NCBI RefSeq assembly: GCF_020532645.1
Contig: NZ_JAJAUZ010000063.1
Span: forward strand, 1 to 40,151
DNA from: Streptomyces bambusae
GTDB taxonomy: Bacteria; Actinomycetota; Actinomycetes; Streptomycetales; Streptomycetaceae
DNA length: 40,151 bases
Reading direction: 5' to 3'
The notes beneath the pieces were generated by a model. It was not told the origin of the DNA. It ran no database searches and saw only the letters and a list, made by a program, of their open reading frames with translations. Below are positions 38,795-40,151 of this stretch, piece by piece. Position numbers and translations under genes: made by a program. Positions within the stretch are counted from its first letter, which is position 1; every line of letters begins with the position of its first letter.

Positions 38795-40141
38795 TTACCC
38801 CGGGCCAGAAGGAGCGATTCCGGCACGTCCGGGGCGGGTCCGGCGGCCGGGCCGGGGGCCCCGCAGACCGGCTCTGCGACCCCCCGGCGCCCCGACCCGG
38901 CCGCCCCGCTGGAGCACGCGGGCGAGTGCCTCGACGACGGCCGGCTGGTAGTCGTGCGCGGTGCCCAGCCGGAGCTGTTCCAGGGCGGCGAGGGAGCCGC
39001 CGGGCAGGTCGCCGCCGGCCAGGTCGTCGTAGGCGTTGACGGTCCGCACGATCCGGGCGCTGAGCGGCTGCTGCCGGTACGGCTCGGCCTGCCGGGCCAC
39101 GACGACGGCGACCTCCTGCGGCACCCCGGTCTGGCGGGCCACCTCGCCGCCCAGCTCGGCGATCCGGCGCCGGTCGGCGTCCGGGAGCGGGGCGGTGGCG
39201 CCGCCGGGCACCGGGTCGACGAGGGCCAGCTGGCCGATGTCGTGCATGAGAGCCGCGTACTCCAGGACGGTCAGCTCCCGCTCGGACAGGCCCAGGTCCC
39301 GGCCGACCGCGCAGCTGAGGGCGGCGACCCGGCGGGCGTGGCCCGGCCGGGTGTAGCCGGCGATCTCGGTGGCCCGGGCCAGGGAGGTGATCGTCTGCCG
39401 GTAGGTGGTGCGGACCTCGGAGATCCGGCGGAACGACAGCTGGGTGACGAGCAGCGGCACGCTGAGGACGGGCAGCGCCCACAGCCCGGCGCCGGCCACC
39501 CCGAGGGCCATGACGACGCCGGTGGCGCAGATCGCCGACCCGATGCCGGCGAGCGAGCGCAGTTCGTCGCGCAGCAGCGGCCCGTACGGCCATCCGGTGC
39601 GGGCGGCGGCCGGCACGGCGGCCAGTACGGCGTCGCACAGGGCGGTCAGGCCGAGCAGCAGCACGAGGAAGAGCACCAGGTACGGGCCGTGGCCCAGCCG
39701 GTCGGTGAGCCGGCCGGAGTGGTGCAGGGGCTGGAAGCAGGCGGCGGCGAAGGCGACGGTGAGGACCCGGCGGGCGACGTGGTCGAGGGCGGGCCCCCGG
39801 CCGGCGGCGACGTGCGGCACCGCTCCGACCAGGGCGGCCGCGACGACGACGGCGACGACCTGGAGCACCCCGTGCTGGGTGGGCCGGCCGGCGTCCTGGC
39901 AGAGCAGGGCGTAGGCGAGGGCGCCGGCGCAGCCCAGCGGGGCGGGCCGGCAGTCGCCGGCGGCGGACCGGCCGGGCGGCTCGCGGGGGTCGCGGCGGGC
40001 GAGTTCGCCGATGGCGACGAGGAGGCCGAAGGCGAGGGCGATGCGGGGCTGGGCCACCCCGTTCCAGAGGGTGTGGCCGATCCCGGCCGCGGTGAGCGCC
40101 CCGGCCGCCCCGCGCACCGCCCAGACCGTGGCGGTGCTCAT
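38795..40141 (-). CDS. Membrane-anchored HD-domain phosphohydrolase
   Basis: The 448-aa protein has several transmembrane segments in its first 240 residues (GVLQVVAVVVAAALVGAVPH, YLVLFLVLLLGLTALCDAVL, GIGSAICATGVVMALGVAGA). A cytoplasmic HD domain follows: HARRVAALSCAVGRDLGLSE, then the metal site YAALMHDIGQLALVDP and later RIVRTVNAYDDLAGG. HD-GYP-related proteins hydrolyse cyclic dinucleotides or other nucleotides, but the GYP motif is absent, so the substrate is open. The last 35 residues are Arg/Gly/Pro-rich and low in complexity. ATG 40141 is ten bases from the window end and an earlier start outside cannot be excluded. Confidence 0.8.
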   Translation of the reverse strand: MSTATVWAVRGAAGALTAAGIGHTLWNGVAQPRIALAFGLLVAIGELARRDPREPPGRSAAGDCRPAPLGCAGALAYALLCQDAGRPTQHGVLQVVAVVVAAALVGAVPHVAAGRGPALDHVARRVLTVAFAAACFQPLHHSGRLTDRLGHGPYLVLFLVLLLGLTALCDAVLAAVPAAARTGWPYGPLLRDELRSLAGIGSAICATGVVMALGVAGAGLWALPVLSVPLLVTQLSFRRISEVRTTYRQTITSLARATEIAGYTRPGHARRVAALSCAVGRDLGLSERELTVLEYAALMHDIGQLALVDPVPGGATAPLPDADRRRIAELGGEVARQTGVPQEVAVVVARQAEPYRQQPLSARIVRTVNAYDDLAGGDLPGGSLAALEQLRLGTAHDYQPAVVEALARVLQRGGRVGAPGGRRAGLRGPRPGRRTRPGRAGIAPSGPG

Positions 40142-40151
40142 CCGCCGCCCC

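Noticed and set aside
1..40151. CRISPR array, tRNA, rRNA, insertion sequence
   Set aside because: The only regular repeats lack unique spacers of CRISPR type. No cloverleaf, rRNA core or transposase was seen on either strand.

Overview
The window is high-GC actinobacterial chromosome, almost certainly Streptomyces or a close relative. Nearly every third codon position is G or C, many genes start with GTG, and several transcripts look leaderless. The gene order from about 17 to 37 kb (ushX-sigH, a diacylglycerol-kinase-like gene, wblE, pdtaS, nagB, dasD-dasC-dasB-dasA, dasR, cstA, nrdA-nrdB, def) matches, from memory, the S. coelicolor SCO5244 to SCO522x neighbourhood. No rRNA, tRNA, CRISPR array or insertion sequence was seen.

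Left part (1-17 kb). An MDR oxidoreductase is followed by an autoregulated PadR/DUF4097 pair, a leaderless hypothetical gene and a GPP34 (GOLPH3-like) gene. The next convergent junction is packed with inverted and tandem intergenic repeats. The secreted metalloprotease gene snpA lies divergent from its LysR regulator, which carries the only TTA (bldA) codon I found in the window. A short minus-strand group follows (zinc ribbon, RibD/DHFR-like, GNAT). Next comes a two-gene nanocompartment operon: a Family 2B encapsulin with an inserted cyclic-nucleotide-binding domain, and a polyprenyl diphosphate synthase as likely cargo. Then come nsrR and hmp, each with an NsrR-type operator, a peptidoglycan amidase, a PLP enzyme, a CPA1 antiporter and a UBP zinc-finger protein.

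Middle part (17-24 kb). The anti-sigma gene ushX overlaps sigH. Then come a small membrane protein, a lipid-kinase-like gene, wblE with a CRP-like palindrome in its leader, and the pdtaS histidine kinase. The 466-bp gap after pdtaS holds a DasR site followed by a structured stretch that fits the sRNA scr5239. A MerR regulator with a GyrI-like domain closes this part.

Amino-sugar part (23.7-30.5 kb). nagB and the dasABCD operon handle uptake and breakdown of chitobiose/GlcNAc. They are tied together by DasR sites (dre) at nagB, dasA and the sRNA, with dasR itself next to dasA. A strong hairpin separates dasA from dasB.

Right part (30.5-40.2 kb). A CstA-type transporter gene with its small YbdD partner is followed by class I ribonucleotide reductase nrdAB. 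The nrdAB leader has paired NrdR boxes on the promoter and a cobalamin riboswitch that starts at the predicted +1. Peptide deformylase, a large uncharacterised protein and a membrane HD-domain protein, which reaches almost to the window edge, complete the window.

The observations most worth following are: the encapsulin/polyprenyl synthase junction, where the synthase has no ATG, GTG or TTG start and its only usable codon is a CTG overlapping the shell stop; the loss of the phosphate-binding residues in the encapsulin's cyclic-nucleotide domain; the dre-linked sRNA; the CRP-like site before wblE; and a 36-bp orphan palindrome before the DHFR-like gene.
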